In this document: in pieces, positions 1-5,759 of the stretch
Layout: each line of letters begins with the position of its first letter
Position numbering within the stretch: the stretch's first letter is position 1
Source of the DNA: Nitrospinota bacterium
Lineage (GTDB): Bacteria; JAUXIQ01
DNA: 6,227 bases
Direction of reading: 5' to 3'
Assembly (NCBI GenBank): GCA_030620925.1
Contig: JAUXIQ010000129.1
Coordinates: forward strand, 1 to 6,227
The notes under the pieces: generated by a model
What the model was told of the DNA's origin: nothing
Seen by the model: only the letters and a program-made list of their open reading frames with translations
Database searches by the model: none
Translations under genes and position numbers: made by a program

Positions 1-50
1 GGTTTTGAAGACACGAGAATGAGATCATCTCGAGGAAGGAGGAACAACTG

Positions 51-170
51 ATGATGAAGGCGCAAACGCAGCAAAGACGACGACTCCCTATGCTACGGGA
101 TTTTAGAACAATAAGAATAGAAGTGTGCAGTTCTCCTCAACTAATGGCCTACCGCTACTTTTTCTGTTGA
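51..170 (+). CDS. Possible 39-aa ORF with a strong ribosome site; unknown function
   Basis: Seen: an ATG at 51 is preceded by AAGGAGG at 36-42 with an 8-base spacer, a near-ideal ribosome binding site. The frame stays open for 39 codons to a TGA at 168-170. The start overlaps, as TGATG, the stop (49-51) of a frame open from the window's left edge. The predicted peptide begins MMKAQTQQRRRLPMLRDF and is basic at its N-terminus, with no signal peptide, membrane segment or motif I recognise. The stop lies inside the predicted -35 box of the B12 operon. The region is AT-richer than the operon. It could be a real small gene, the remnant of a longer one, or chance. The good ribosome site is the only positive argument, so confidence is low. 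Confidence 0.2.
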   Translation: MMKAQTQQRRRLPMLRDFRTIRIEVCSSPQLMAYRYFFC

Positions 171-195
171 CTTTTTACTTCCTTTAAAGTATTGA
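167..195 (+). promoter_or_regulatory. Predicted housekeeping-type promoter of the B12 operon
   Basis: TTGACT at 167-172 matches five of six bases of the -35 consensus. It is followed after 17 bases by TATTGA at 190-195, a weak -10 match. Transcription would then begin near 202, a few bases before the riboswitch P1 strand at 217, which is where a leader RNA should start. The position supports the call more than the -10 sequence does; the true -10 could be shifted by a base or two. Confidence 0.45.
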
Positions 196-212
196 ACTAG
201 AGGAAATAGAGG

Positions 213-510
213 AGCTTGCCGGTACCTGTATTTGTGCGGGCGGGAAGGGGATCGCAGGGGCGAATCCCGGCGACTCGCACGAAAGGGGTTTAATAGGGAA
301 GATGGTGAATCGCTTCTCGCAGTGAGAGGATAGATGAAGCCATCGCGGTCCCGCCGCTGTGACCGGGTACGAAACCTCCGACCGGCGCAGGATGCACTCG
401 CAAAACAGATCAGCGCTGCATTCCTGCACGGGAAGCCACTGGGCGGCCTGAGCCGCCTGGGAAGGCGGGGGAAGTAGGATGGATCCGGGAGTCAGAAGAC
501 CTGCCGGCAT
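213..510 (+). promoter_or_regulatory. Cobalamin (adenosylcobalamin-type) riboswitch aptamer
   Basis: This RNA element binds a cobalamin in the nascent transcript. Conserved blocks appear in the expected order: GGTTTAATAGGGAA (287-300), GGTCCCGCCGCTGT (347-360), the B12 box core GGAAGCCACTG (431-441), CTGGGAAGGCGG (457-468) and AGTCAGAAGACCTGCCGGCAT (490-510). The closing helix P1 pairs TGCCGG (217-222) with CCGGCA (504-509). Other visible helices are GTGCG/CGCAC (234-238 with 276-280), GGGAT/ATCCC (248-252 with 264-268), GATGG/CCATC (301-305 with 340-344), an arm around 385-427, and GGCGGC/GCCGCC (442-447 with 452-457) capped by CTGA. At about 298 bases it is longer than the usual ~200, because of extended peripheral arms. 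It lies directly ahead of B12 synthesis and cobalt-uptake genes, so repression by B12 is expected. Confidence 0.95.
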
Positions 511-548
511 GCGGTTGTTCGTCGCTTCGGGGAAGCGGGGGCGGCCGC
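511..548 (+). promoter_or_regulatory. Hairpin directly after the aptamer, possible P13-type arm
   Basis: GCGG (511-514) can pair with CCGC (545-548), enclosing a stem CGCTT (523-527) with AAGCG (533-537) and the loop CGGGG. In cobalamin riboswitches a hairpin just 3' of the aptamer often carries a loop that kisses the L5 loop and transmits ligand binding. The position fits that role here, but I did not establish complementarity to L5, so the role is inferred. Confidence 0.4.
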
Positions 549-619
549 TGAAAGCTCATAATGCTGAATCTAATGACAGGCGATAATAGCCTCCAATTCA
601 GTGTTAATTGTGCTTTCAG
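548..619 (+). promoter_or_regulatory. Long nested hairpin in the riboswitch expression platform
   Basis: CTGAAAGC (548-555) is perfectly complementary to GCTTTCAG (612-619). Inside it, 559-569 pairs with 596-606 as an 11-bp stem with two G-U pairs, and AGGC (578-581) pairs with GCCT (589-592) around a 7-base loop. The three nested stems make one large hairpin lying between the aptamer and the terminator. No run of U follows it, so it is not itself an intrinsic terminator. It probably belongs to the switching apparatus or stacks the leader RNA, but its partner in any alternative fold is not clear by eye. Confidence 0.55.
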
Positions 620-620
620 T

Positions 621-654
621 TTAAAAGGGTGAAGAAACTGGGTGCAACCCTTAA
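621..654 (+). promoter_or_regulatory. Candidate antiterminator pairing
   Basis: AAGGGT (625-630) can pair with ACCCTT (647-652), and TT at 621-622 with AA at 653-654 across a two-A bulge. This would occupy most of the 5' strand of the terminator stem and so block its formation. GGGT (640-643) with ACCC (647-650) is a smaller competing hairpin. The pairing is weaker than the terminator stem, so it would need the transcriptional head start or help from the upstream structure. The role is inferred from mutual exclusivity only. Confidence 0.35.
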
Positions 655-681
655 GTCCGTTATGGGCTTGAGGGTTTTTTT
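646..681 (+). terminator. Intrinsic terminator of the riboswitch leader
   Basis: A 13-bp stem joins 646-658 (AACCCTTAAGTCC) to 664-676 (GGGCTTGAGGGTT), with two G-U pairs and a 5-base loop. The T tract runs from 675 to 681. It lies 55 bases before the cobQ start and after the aptamer, which is the standard arrangement for B12-dependent premature termination. No coding sequence ends near it on the + strand, so it is a regulatory attenuator rather than the end of an upstream gene. Confidence 0.9.
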
Positions 682-719
682 ATTTCAGGCACTGCCTTAC
701 CTTCATATAGGGAAAGGTC

Positions 720-726
720 AGGGGGA
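720..726 (+). promoter_or_regulatory. Ribosome binding site that fixes the TTG start of cobQ
   Basis: AGGGGGA ends nine bases before the TTG at 736. The other candidate start, the ATG at 754, lacks a comparable site at proper distance, and the GTG at 731 runs into a stop at once. This supports TTG initiation. Confidence 0.65.
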
Positions 727-735
727 GAGAGTGTT

Positions 736-2220
736 TTGACGGCGAAGGCTTTGATGGTTCAGGGCACAGGTTCTAACGTGGGCAAGTCCATACTGGTGGC
801 GGGTCTCTGCCGCGTTTTCCTTCAGGACGGCTACCGCGTGGCGCCGTTTAAATCGCAGAACATGGCCCTCAACTCATTTGTGACCCGGAAAGGTGGAGAG
901 ATGGGCAGGGCGCAGGTTGTGCAGGCTCAGGCCTGCCGCCTGGAGCCGGAAGTCAGGATGAACCCCATACTCCTCAAACCCACCACCGACGTGGGGGCAC
1001 AGGTTATATATATGGGCAAACCGGTGGGCAACATGACCGTGGAAGAATATATCGGTTACAAAGAGGAGGTTTTCCCGCGGGTGGTGAACGTTTTCAAGGA
1101 GCTGGCGGAACATAATGACCTGGTGGTGATGGAGGGGGCGGGCAGCCCGGCGGAAATTAACCTCAAAGAGCACGACATTGTAAACATGAAGATGGCCCTG
1201 GCCGCGGGCGCGGAGGTCATTTTAGCAGGGGACATCGACAAGGGGGGAGTGTTTGCGAGCCTGGTGGGGACCATGGAGCTTCTGGATGCTGCGGAGCGGG
1301 AGAGGGTCAAGGGGTTCGTGATAAACAAGTTCAGGGGTCGGGTCGAGCTGCTCGAGCCGGGTCTCGATTTCCTGGCACAGAGGACCGGCAGGGAGATCCT
1401 TGGCGTGGTCCCCTATATAAATAATCTCGCGCTGCCCCAGGAGGATTCCGTGGAATTCAAGTCCCGCAGGCAGGGTGTGGAGAGAAACCTTGATAATGAC
1501 CGGGTGAATATAGCCGTGCTTGACCTGCCCCGTATTTCTAATTTCAACGATCTAGACCCCTTCTATCTCGAGCCGGACGTGAACGTCAGCGTCGTGGGTC
1601 CCGGCCAGGCGCTGGGACGGCCCGACGCGGTTATCATACCCGGCTCCAAGAACACCATTGCGGACCTGGAGACCCTCCACCGGGAGGGGCGGGGGGAGCA
1701 GTTGCGACGGTTCGCCGCAGGGGGAGGCACGGTGGTGGGCATCTGCGCCGGTTATCAGATCATGGGTGCCGTGATCAAGGACCGGCACCACATCGAGTCT
1801 TCACAGGAAGAAGCAGACGGCCTGGGGCTGCTGGACGTGGCTACGTCTCTGGTACCGGAGAAGACCCTTACCCAGGTGGAAGGTACGCATATAAAGAGCG
1901 GCCTGCCGGTGCGGGGATACGAGATACATCACGGCGAAACGCAGCGCGGAGGGCTCTCGGCGGTGGTCTCCATCGGGGATGGGCGGCTCGACGGTTCGCT
2001 CGGCGCGATAGGTAGCGTCTGGGGGACGTATATTCACGGCATATTCGATGAAGACGCTTTTAGGCGCTGGTTCATAGACAGCCTTCGGGCGCGAAAAGGG
2101 TTGAAACCCCTGGAATCGGTCCAGGCACGCTACGACCTGGAGGTCGAGTTCGACAGGCTGGCCGATGTTATCCGCGGGAATGTGAACATGGATAAGATTT
2201 ACGCCGTGCTAGACCTCTGA
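736..2220 (+). CDS. cobQ: Cobyric acid synthase (glutamine-dependent amidotransferase)
   Basis: CobQ (CbiP in the anaerobic nomenclature) makes cobyric acid by amidating the b, d, e and g side chains of adenosyl-cobyrinic acid a,c-diamide, using ATP and glutamine in the cytoplasm. The 494-residue length is normal. The N-terminal ATP-binding half shows GTGSNVGKS (10-18), PFKSQNMALNS (38-48), NPILLKP (76-82), EGAGSPAEINL (133-143) and GDIDKGGVFAS (165-175). The C-terminal glutaminase half shows IPGSKNTIADL from residue 301, the nucleophile Cys337 in GICAGYQ and His434 in YIHG. The start is TTG, chosen because family members begin with a short lead before ALMVQGT and because a ribosome site sits at 720-726. 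It is the first gene after the riboswitch terminator. The frame is intact with no missing key residue. Confidence 0.97.
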   Translation: MTAKALMVQGTGSNVGKSILVAGLCRVFLQDGYRVAPFKSQNMALNSFVTRKGGEMGRAQVVQAQACRLEPEVRMNPILLKPTTDVGAQVIYMGKPVGNMTVEEYIGYKEEVFPRVVNVFKELAEHNDLVVMEGAGSPAEINLKEHDIVNMKMALAAGAEVILAGDIDKGGVFASLVGTMELLDAAERERVKGFVINKFRGRVELLEPGLDFLAQRTGREILGVVPYINNLALPQEDSVEFKSRRQGVERNLDNDRVNIAVLDLPRISNFNDLDPFYLEPDVNVSVVGPGQALGRPDAVIIPGSKNTIADLETLHREGRGEQLRRFAAGGGTVVGICAGYQIMGAVIKDRHHIESSQEEADGLGLLDVATSLVPEKTLTQVEGTHIKSGLPVRGYEIHHGETQRGGLSAVVSIGDGRLDGSLGAIGSVWGTYIHGIFDEDAFRRWFIDSLRARKGLKPLESVQARYDLEVEFDRLADVIRGNVNMDKIYAVLDL

Positions 2221-2223
2221 ACC

Positions 2224-2274
2224 ATGAGACATGATACAAAATTGAGGAGACTGCTCGCTCATCAGACGCCATGA
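2224..2274 (+). CDS. Possible 16-codon ORF between cobQ and cobB, perhaps for translational coupling
   Basis: An ATG at 2224 opens 16 codons (MRHDTKLRRLLAHQTP) whose TGA (2272-2274) overlaps the cobB ATG as ATGA. cobB has no ribosome site at normal distance: GAGGAGA (2244-2250) ends 20 bases upstream of its ATG. Ribosomes finishing this small frame could restart on cobB. Against it, I see no clear ribosome site before 2224, and a 16-codon frame is easily chance. Confidence 0.15.
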   Translation: MRHDTKLRRLLAHQTP

Positions 2275-3710
2275 ATCATGACGGTAGACAAAAAATACCC
2301 CGCATCGTTATCGGGGGAACTCACAGCGGTGTGGGGAAGACCACGATCACCCTGGGTATCATCGCCGCCCTGAGGCGGAAAGGGCTCGCCGTTCAGCCGT
2401 TCAAGGTGGGCCCCGATTATCTGGATGCCACGTACCACACGGTGGCCGCCGGCAGGCGATGCCGAAACCTGGACGGATGGATGACCGACCGCGATTACGT
2501 GGGGGCTTCCTTCGCCAGGGCCTGTCGTGATGCGGACGCGGCCGTGGTGGAGGGTGTCATGGGTATGTTCGACGGGTTCAGCCCCACCGGCGAGGAGGGG
2601 AGCACGGCGCAGATGGCCAAGTGGCTCAAGGCGCCTCTCCTTCTGGTGGTGGATGCCAAAGGCGTGGCCAGGAGCGGGGCAGCTATGGTCAAAGGTTACT
2701 CCACCTTCGACCCTTCGCTTAGTCCGGCAGGGGTGGTCTTCAATAACGTGGGCAGCGACTCCCACCTGAATCTTCTGAGAGAGGCGGTGGAGGCCGACGG
2801 CGGCGTTGCGGTGCTGGGCGGCCTGCCACAAGACAGGGAGATAGAGCTTCCTCACCGGCATCTGGGCCTGGTAACCGCCGACGAAAGTGTAGTTGGAGAG
2901 GAGTTGCTGGTTTCCCTGGCTGACCTTGTTGTCCATTGGGTCGATCTGGACCGCCTCATGTGCCTCGCTGAATCCGCACCGCCGCTTGAAGGGCGGCCCG
3001 AGGGGAAGGCGCCGCAGGCCGCCGTGTGCAGGATAGCGGTGGCCCTGGATGAAGCCTTCCATTTTTACTACGCCGACAACCTGGAGCTGCTGGAAGAGGC
3101 CGGAGCCGAGATAGTCCATTTCTCCCCTCTGAGAGATCGATCGCTACCCGCTGACATCAGCGGAATTTATCTGGGGGGCGGCTACCCGGAGGTGCACGCG
3201 GCGGTGCTGGAGGCCAACGGTGAGATGCGGTCGGCCATCGCCGATTTTGCTGAAGCCGGCGGACCCGTCTATGCGGAGTGCGGGGGCCTGATGTACCTGT
3301 GCAAAGGCGTACGCACGCTGGAGGGGAAATTTCACCGCATGGCGGGCGTGCTCCCCATGCACACCGTCATGCTTGAGAAATTGAGCGCATTGCGTTACGT
3401 GGAAGTGAACGCCAGGGAAAGGAGCGTTCTGGCTGAGCCGGGGACAATTTTCCGGGGGCACGAGTTCCACTATTCGAGATTGGAAGAGGAGTTCCGCCGG
3501 GAGCGGGGTTCTGATGTGAGTCTTACCTATGAGGTGAAGGGGCGGAGAGCGGGCGACCGTATGCTTGAGGGTTACAGCGTTAAGAACGTGCTGGCCAGTT
3601 ACATCCATCTCCATTTCGGTTCCAACCCCGCTCTGGCCGCTAACTTCGTGAAGACCTGTCGTGACTGGACGACGCGTCAAGCGGTCCCTTCCGACATGCG
3701 TGAGAAATGA
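2271..3710 (+). CDS. cbiA: Cobyrinic acid a,c-diamide synthase
   Basis: CbiA (CobB in the aerobic nomenclature) amidates the a and c carboxylates of cob(II)yrinic acid with ATP and glutamine, one step before CobQ completes the amidations. The 479 residues are slightly longer than the usual ~460. The synthetase domain shows the P-loop GTHSGVGKTT (16-25), KVGPDYLD (45-52), NLDGWM (66-71) and EGVMGMFDG (94-102). A linker around 200-255 leads to the glutaminase domain with YLGGGYPE near 300, Cys337 in YAECGGLMYLC, and SYIHLHF (443-449) carrying His446 and His448. ATG 2271 is the only ordinary start between the in-frame stop at 2232 and the P-loop. Its nearest purine-rich site, GAGGAGA, is unusually far at 20 bases. 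CbiA rather than hydrogenobyrinic acid CobB is inferred from the anaerobic-pathway neighbours. Confidence 0.95.
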   Translation: MNHDGRQKIPRIVIGGTHSGVGKTTITLGIIAALRRKGLAVQPFKVGPDYLDATYHTVAAGRRCRNLDGWMTDRDYVGASFARACRDADAAVVEGVMGMFDGFSPTGEEGSTAQMAKWLKAPLLLVVDAKGVARSGAAMVKGYSTFDPSLSPAGVVFNNVGSDSHLNLLREAVEADGGVAVLGGLPQDREIELPHRHLGLVTADESVVGEELLVSLADLVVHWVDLDRLMCLAESAPPLEGRPEGKAPQAAVCRIAVALDEAFHFYYADNLELLEEAGAEIVHFSPLRDRSLPADISGIYLGGGYPEVHAAVLEANGEMRSAIADFAEAGGPVYAECGGLMYLCKGVRTLEGKFHRMAGVLPMHTVMLEKLSALRYVEVNARERSVLAEPGTIFRGHEFHYSRLEEEFRRERGSDVSLTYEVKGRRAGDRMLEGYSVKNVLASYIHLHFGSNPALAANFVKTCRDWTTRQAVPSDMREK

Positions 3711-3714
3711 GGAG
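3709..3714 (+). promoter_or_regulatory. Ribosome binding site that decides the cbiX-cbiC start
   Basis: GAGGAG lies seven bases before the ATG at 3722. The longer frame from ATG 3707 would add only MRSEF, overlaps this site and has no ribosome site of its own, so 3722 is preferred. The site overlaps the cbiA stop codon (3708-3710), which links the two genes' translation. Confidence 0.7.
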
Positions 3715-3721
3715 TGAATTC

Positions 3722-4717
3722 ATGACTGAGCGGACGGGGGTAATCATCATCGGGCACGGCAGCAAACGGCTTGAAGCCAACGATACCCTGTTTCAGGTGG
3801 CGCGGGAATTGCGGGACAGGTTGGGGATGGAAGAGGTTGAAGCCGCCTTCTTTTCATTGGCTCAACCCGATGTCCCTTCAGTCATCGACGACCTGGTGAT
3901 GCGCGGGTGCCGGCGCATAGTGGCCCAGCCCTATTTCCTGTTCAAAGGAAATCATACCAGCGTCGATATTCCGAAGTTGCTCGAAGAATGCAGGGAAACG
4001 CACCCTGGCCTGAAGATAGAATTTCTGGATACACTGGGCGGTGACTCCAGGCTGGTGGACGTCGTGGAAGAGAACGTGTTGACACGTCTTCCGTACCCCT
4101 GTTTGAAGACGGTTCCCGAGCCTGCCCGGATCGAAGCTACCAGTATGGAGTATATCGAAAAGCGACTTTCCAGCCGGGATATAGCTCCCGAGCGACTGCC
4201 AATAGTTAAAAGAGTGATACACTCCACGGCGGATTTCGAGTTTGCCCGTACCATGGTTTTTCACCCCCGGGCCGTTGAAGCCGGGATAAAAGCGCTGGCC
4301 GGGGGCTGCAACATAATAGTGGACGTTAACATGGCGATGGCGGGGATAACGGCCAAAGAGAACTCAAGGTTGGTCTGCGGCGTTCATGATGAGGACGTGA
4401 AAGAGGCCGCACGGAACGCGGGCATCACCCGCTCGGCGGCAGCCATGGAGAAACTTAAGGATGAGATGAAGGGGGCGGTGGTGGCCATCGGCAATGCTCC
4501 CACCGCCCTGTTCAAGGTCATCGAGATGGTCGAGAAGGGAGAGGCGGAACCGGCGCTGATAGTGGGTGTGCCGGTGGGGTTTGTCGGGGCGGCGGAATCC
4601 AAGGCTGTTCTCGCCGGACTGGATTACCCTCATATAACCAACCAGGGGCCCCGTGGCGGCAGCCCGGTGGCGGCGGCTATTGTGAACGCCCTGGCTAAAA
4701 TTGGAGAGGATGGATGA
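3722..4717 (+). CDS. cbiXC: Fusion of sirohydrochlorin cobaltochelatase (CbiX) and cobalt-precorrin-8 methylmutase (CbiC)
   Basis: This is one 331-residue protein with two enzymes. Residues 1 to about 125 are a short-type CbiX, which inserts Co2+ into sirohydrochlorin, the entry step of the anaerobic B12 pathway. It shows GHGSK with His12 and PYFLFKGNHTSVDIP with His78, the two expected metal ligands. Residues about 133-331 are CbiC, which moves the C11 methyl group to C12 to give cobyrinic acid. It shows VIHSTADFEFA with the catalytic-type His167, VDVNMAMAGI, IGNAPTALF, GVPVGFVGAAESK and GPRGGSPVAAA. Both domains are near family length, and the join (about 120-135, proline-rich) leaves no gap or stop, so it is a true fusion in this sequence. 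The stop overlaps the cbiM start. Short CbiX usually acts as a homodimer, so the fusion should be at least dimeric; that is inference. Confidence 0.93.
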   Translation: MTERTGVIIIGHGSKRLEANDTLFQVARELRDRLGMEEVEAAFFSLAQPDVPSVIDDLVMRGCRRIVAQPYFLFKGNHTSVDIPKLLEECRETHPGLKIEFLDTLGGDSRLVDVVEENVLTRLPYPCLKTVPEPARIEATSMEYIEKRLSSRDIAPERLPIVKRVIHSTADFEFARTMVFHPRAVEAGIKALAGGCNIIVDVNMAMAGITAKENSRLVCGVHDEDVKEAARNAGITRSAAAMEKLKDEMKGAVVAIGNAPTALFKVIEMVEKGEAEPALIVGVPVGFVGAAESKAVLAGLDYPHITNQGPRGGSPVAAAIVNALAKIGEDG

Positions 4718-5508
4718 AGCACAGAGGGAGGGAAAGCTCCTTCGGTCGGTTAGGTTTCACCGGCGCGGGGGTGGTTATGCTGGTGCTGCTCGTGCCGCGG
4801 GAAGCGTCCGCCATGCACCTTTCAGAAGGCATCCTCCCCGCAAAGTGGGCGCTGCTCTGGCTGGCGATAGCCATCCCCTTCGTGCTGTTAGGCATACGGA
4901 AGCTGAAAGAGAAAAGCGATCAATTCCCGGCGTTCAAGCCGCACCTGGGGATGATGGGAGCGGCGGTGTTTCTCATATCGGCCATGCCCATTCCCGTGCC
5001 GGTGGCCGGTTCCTGTTCGCATCCGGCGGGGACGGGTATCGCAGCCATCATCATAGGGCCGTTCATGACCGTGGTAATAACCTCCATCGCCCTCTTGATT
5101 CAGGCGCTTTTCATGGCCCACGGGGGGTTGACCACCTGGGGGGCGGACGTGGTGTCCATGGGTGTGGTGGGCTCCTTTGCCGGTTATGGCGTTTTTCTGG
5201 CCATGCGCAAGCTCAAATTTCCGTTATTGATGGCCGCTTTCGCCGCCGGGTTGGTGGGTGACTGGGCCACCTATGCCGCCACGTCGATGGAGCTGGCCTC
5301 AGCCCTGCGCGGCACGGCGCAATTTGGGGATGTGTTCACCGCACTGGTTCTGGCCTTCGCTCCCACTCAGGTACCCCTGGGCATACTGGAGGGGTTCATG
5401 TCCGTGGGCGCTGTATCGTTTCTGTTAAGAAGGAGGCCGGATATTCTATCCTCCTGGGGTGTCATGAAAAACCTGCCTGGATTTGCTTCCAAGGAGGCGA
5501 GAGCATGA
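4714..5508 (+). CDS. cbiM: Cobalt ECF transporter substrate-binding membrane component CbiM
   Basis: CbiM is the Co2+-selective membrane subunit of the CbiMNQO energy-coupling-factor importer. An N-terminal hydrophobic stretch (about 12-28) ending in ASA and followed by MHLSEGILP (34-42) looks like a cleavable signal peptide. Cleavage before Met34 would expose the Met-His N-terminus that coordinates metal in CbiM/NikM proteins. The second metal motif is SHPAGTG with His103, which becomes residue 70 after cleavage, close to the corresponding His67 known in NikM2. Several further helices follow (about 44-61, 80-97, 107-130, 142-165, 170-195, 210-235). The ATG at 4714 overlaps the upstream stop as ATGA, with GGAGAGGA at 4703-4710 as ribosome site. 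Cobalt rather than nickel is inferred from the B12 context and riboswitch. Confidence 0.93.
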   Translation: MKHRGRESSFGRLGFTGAGVVMLVLLVPREASAMHLSEGILPAKWALLWLAIAIPFVLLGIRKLKEKSDQFPAFKPHLGMMGAAVFLISAMPIPVPVAGSCSHPAGTGIAAIIIGPFMTVVITSIALLIQALFMAHGGLTTWGADVVSMGVVGSFAGYGVFLAMRKLKFPLLMAAFAAGLVGDWATYAATSMELASALRGTAQFGDVFTALVLAFAPTQVPLGILEGFMSVGAVSFLLRRRPDILSSWGVMKNLPGFASKEARA

Positions 5509-5756
5509 AAGGACTGAGCTTTATTACCGCGTCATTGTTCGATATTAAGCTCTTGGTAAAGTGGTCAGGCGTGGATGAGACGGTGGTGGAGCGATTCGCT
5601 GCAAAGGCTGGCAGGGAGCCGTGGGAGCCGTTTATAAATACCGATACCGGAGACCTGTTGCTTTTCGTCTTCCTGGTGGCGGGGATCGCAGGAGGGTTTA
5701 TGCTAGGGTACTATTACCGGAAGCTGTTCCGGGAAAAGCCTGGGGTTGGAGATTAA
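5505..5756 (+). CDS. cbiN: Short CbiN-like accessory subunit of the cobalt transporter
   Basis: CbiN is a small membrane protein that assists metal loading of CbiM. This 83-residue protein occupies the cbiN slot between cbiM and cbiQ. Its C-terminal half resembles CbiN: REPWEPF (37-43), an acidic TDTGD, then one strong membrane helix (about 50-71, rich in Gly) ending GYYYRKLF. Typical CbiN has about 90-105 residues and two helices. Here the N-terminal stretch 4-20 is only moderately hydrophobic and carries Asp13, Lys15 and Lys19, so a first helix is doubtful. It may be a diverged CbiN or an unrelated functional replacement. The ATG overlaps the cbiM stop as ATGA and has an excellent AAGGAGG site at 5491-5497 with a seven-base spacer, so expression together with cbiM is strongly supported. 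The gene symbol rests largely on position. Confidence 0.7.
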   Translation: MKGLSFITASLFDIKLLVKWSGVDETVVERFAAKAGREPWEPFINTDTGDLLLFVFLVAGIAGGFMLGYYYRKLFREKPGVGD

Positions 5757-5759
5757 ATC

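Noticed and set aside
21-31. Inverted repeat GAGATCATCTC
   Set aside because: Only five base pairs around one base, with a competing CGAGA/TCTCG pairing; no T tract and no neighbouring operator context, so chance is likely.
184-510. 108-codon open frame on the minus strand
   Set aside because: It is the antisense of the cobalamin riboswitch, whose conserved blocks fully explain the stretch; the peptide is low-complexity at its N-terminal end and has no recognisable domain.
541-548. Perfect 8-base palindrome GCGGCCGC in the leader
   Set aside because: Self-complementary GC-rich octamers arise readily in this composition; its bases are better explained by the hairpin 511-548.
699-718. Five-base inverted repeat ACCTT/AAGGT before the cobQ ribosome site
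   Set aside because: The stem is short and the loop large; it does not cover the ribosome site, so a role in control is not supported.
2262-3119. 285-codon open frame on the minus strand
   Set aside because: It lies wholly against cbiA, whose motifs are intact; long antisense frames are expected in GC-rich coding DNA.
3707-3721. Upstream ATG of the cbiX-cbiC frame, overlapping the cbiA stop
   Set aside because: It has no ribosome site and would place GAGGAG inside the gene; ATG 3722 has the site at seven bases.
4701-5261. 186-codon + strand frame overlapping cbiM
   Set aside because: It is an out-of-frame reading of cbiM, rich in Arg, Gly and His, with no domain; cbiM in the other frame has all family motifs.
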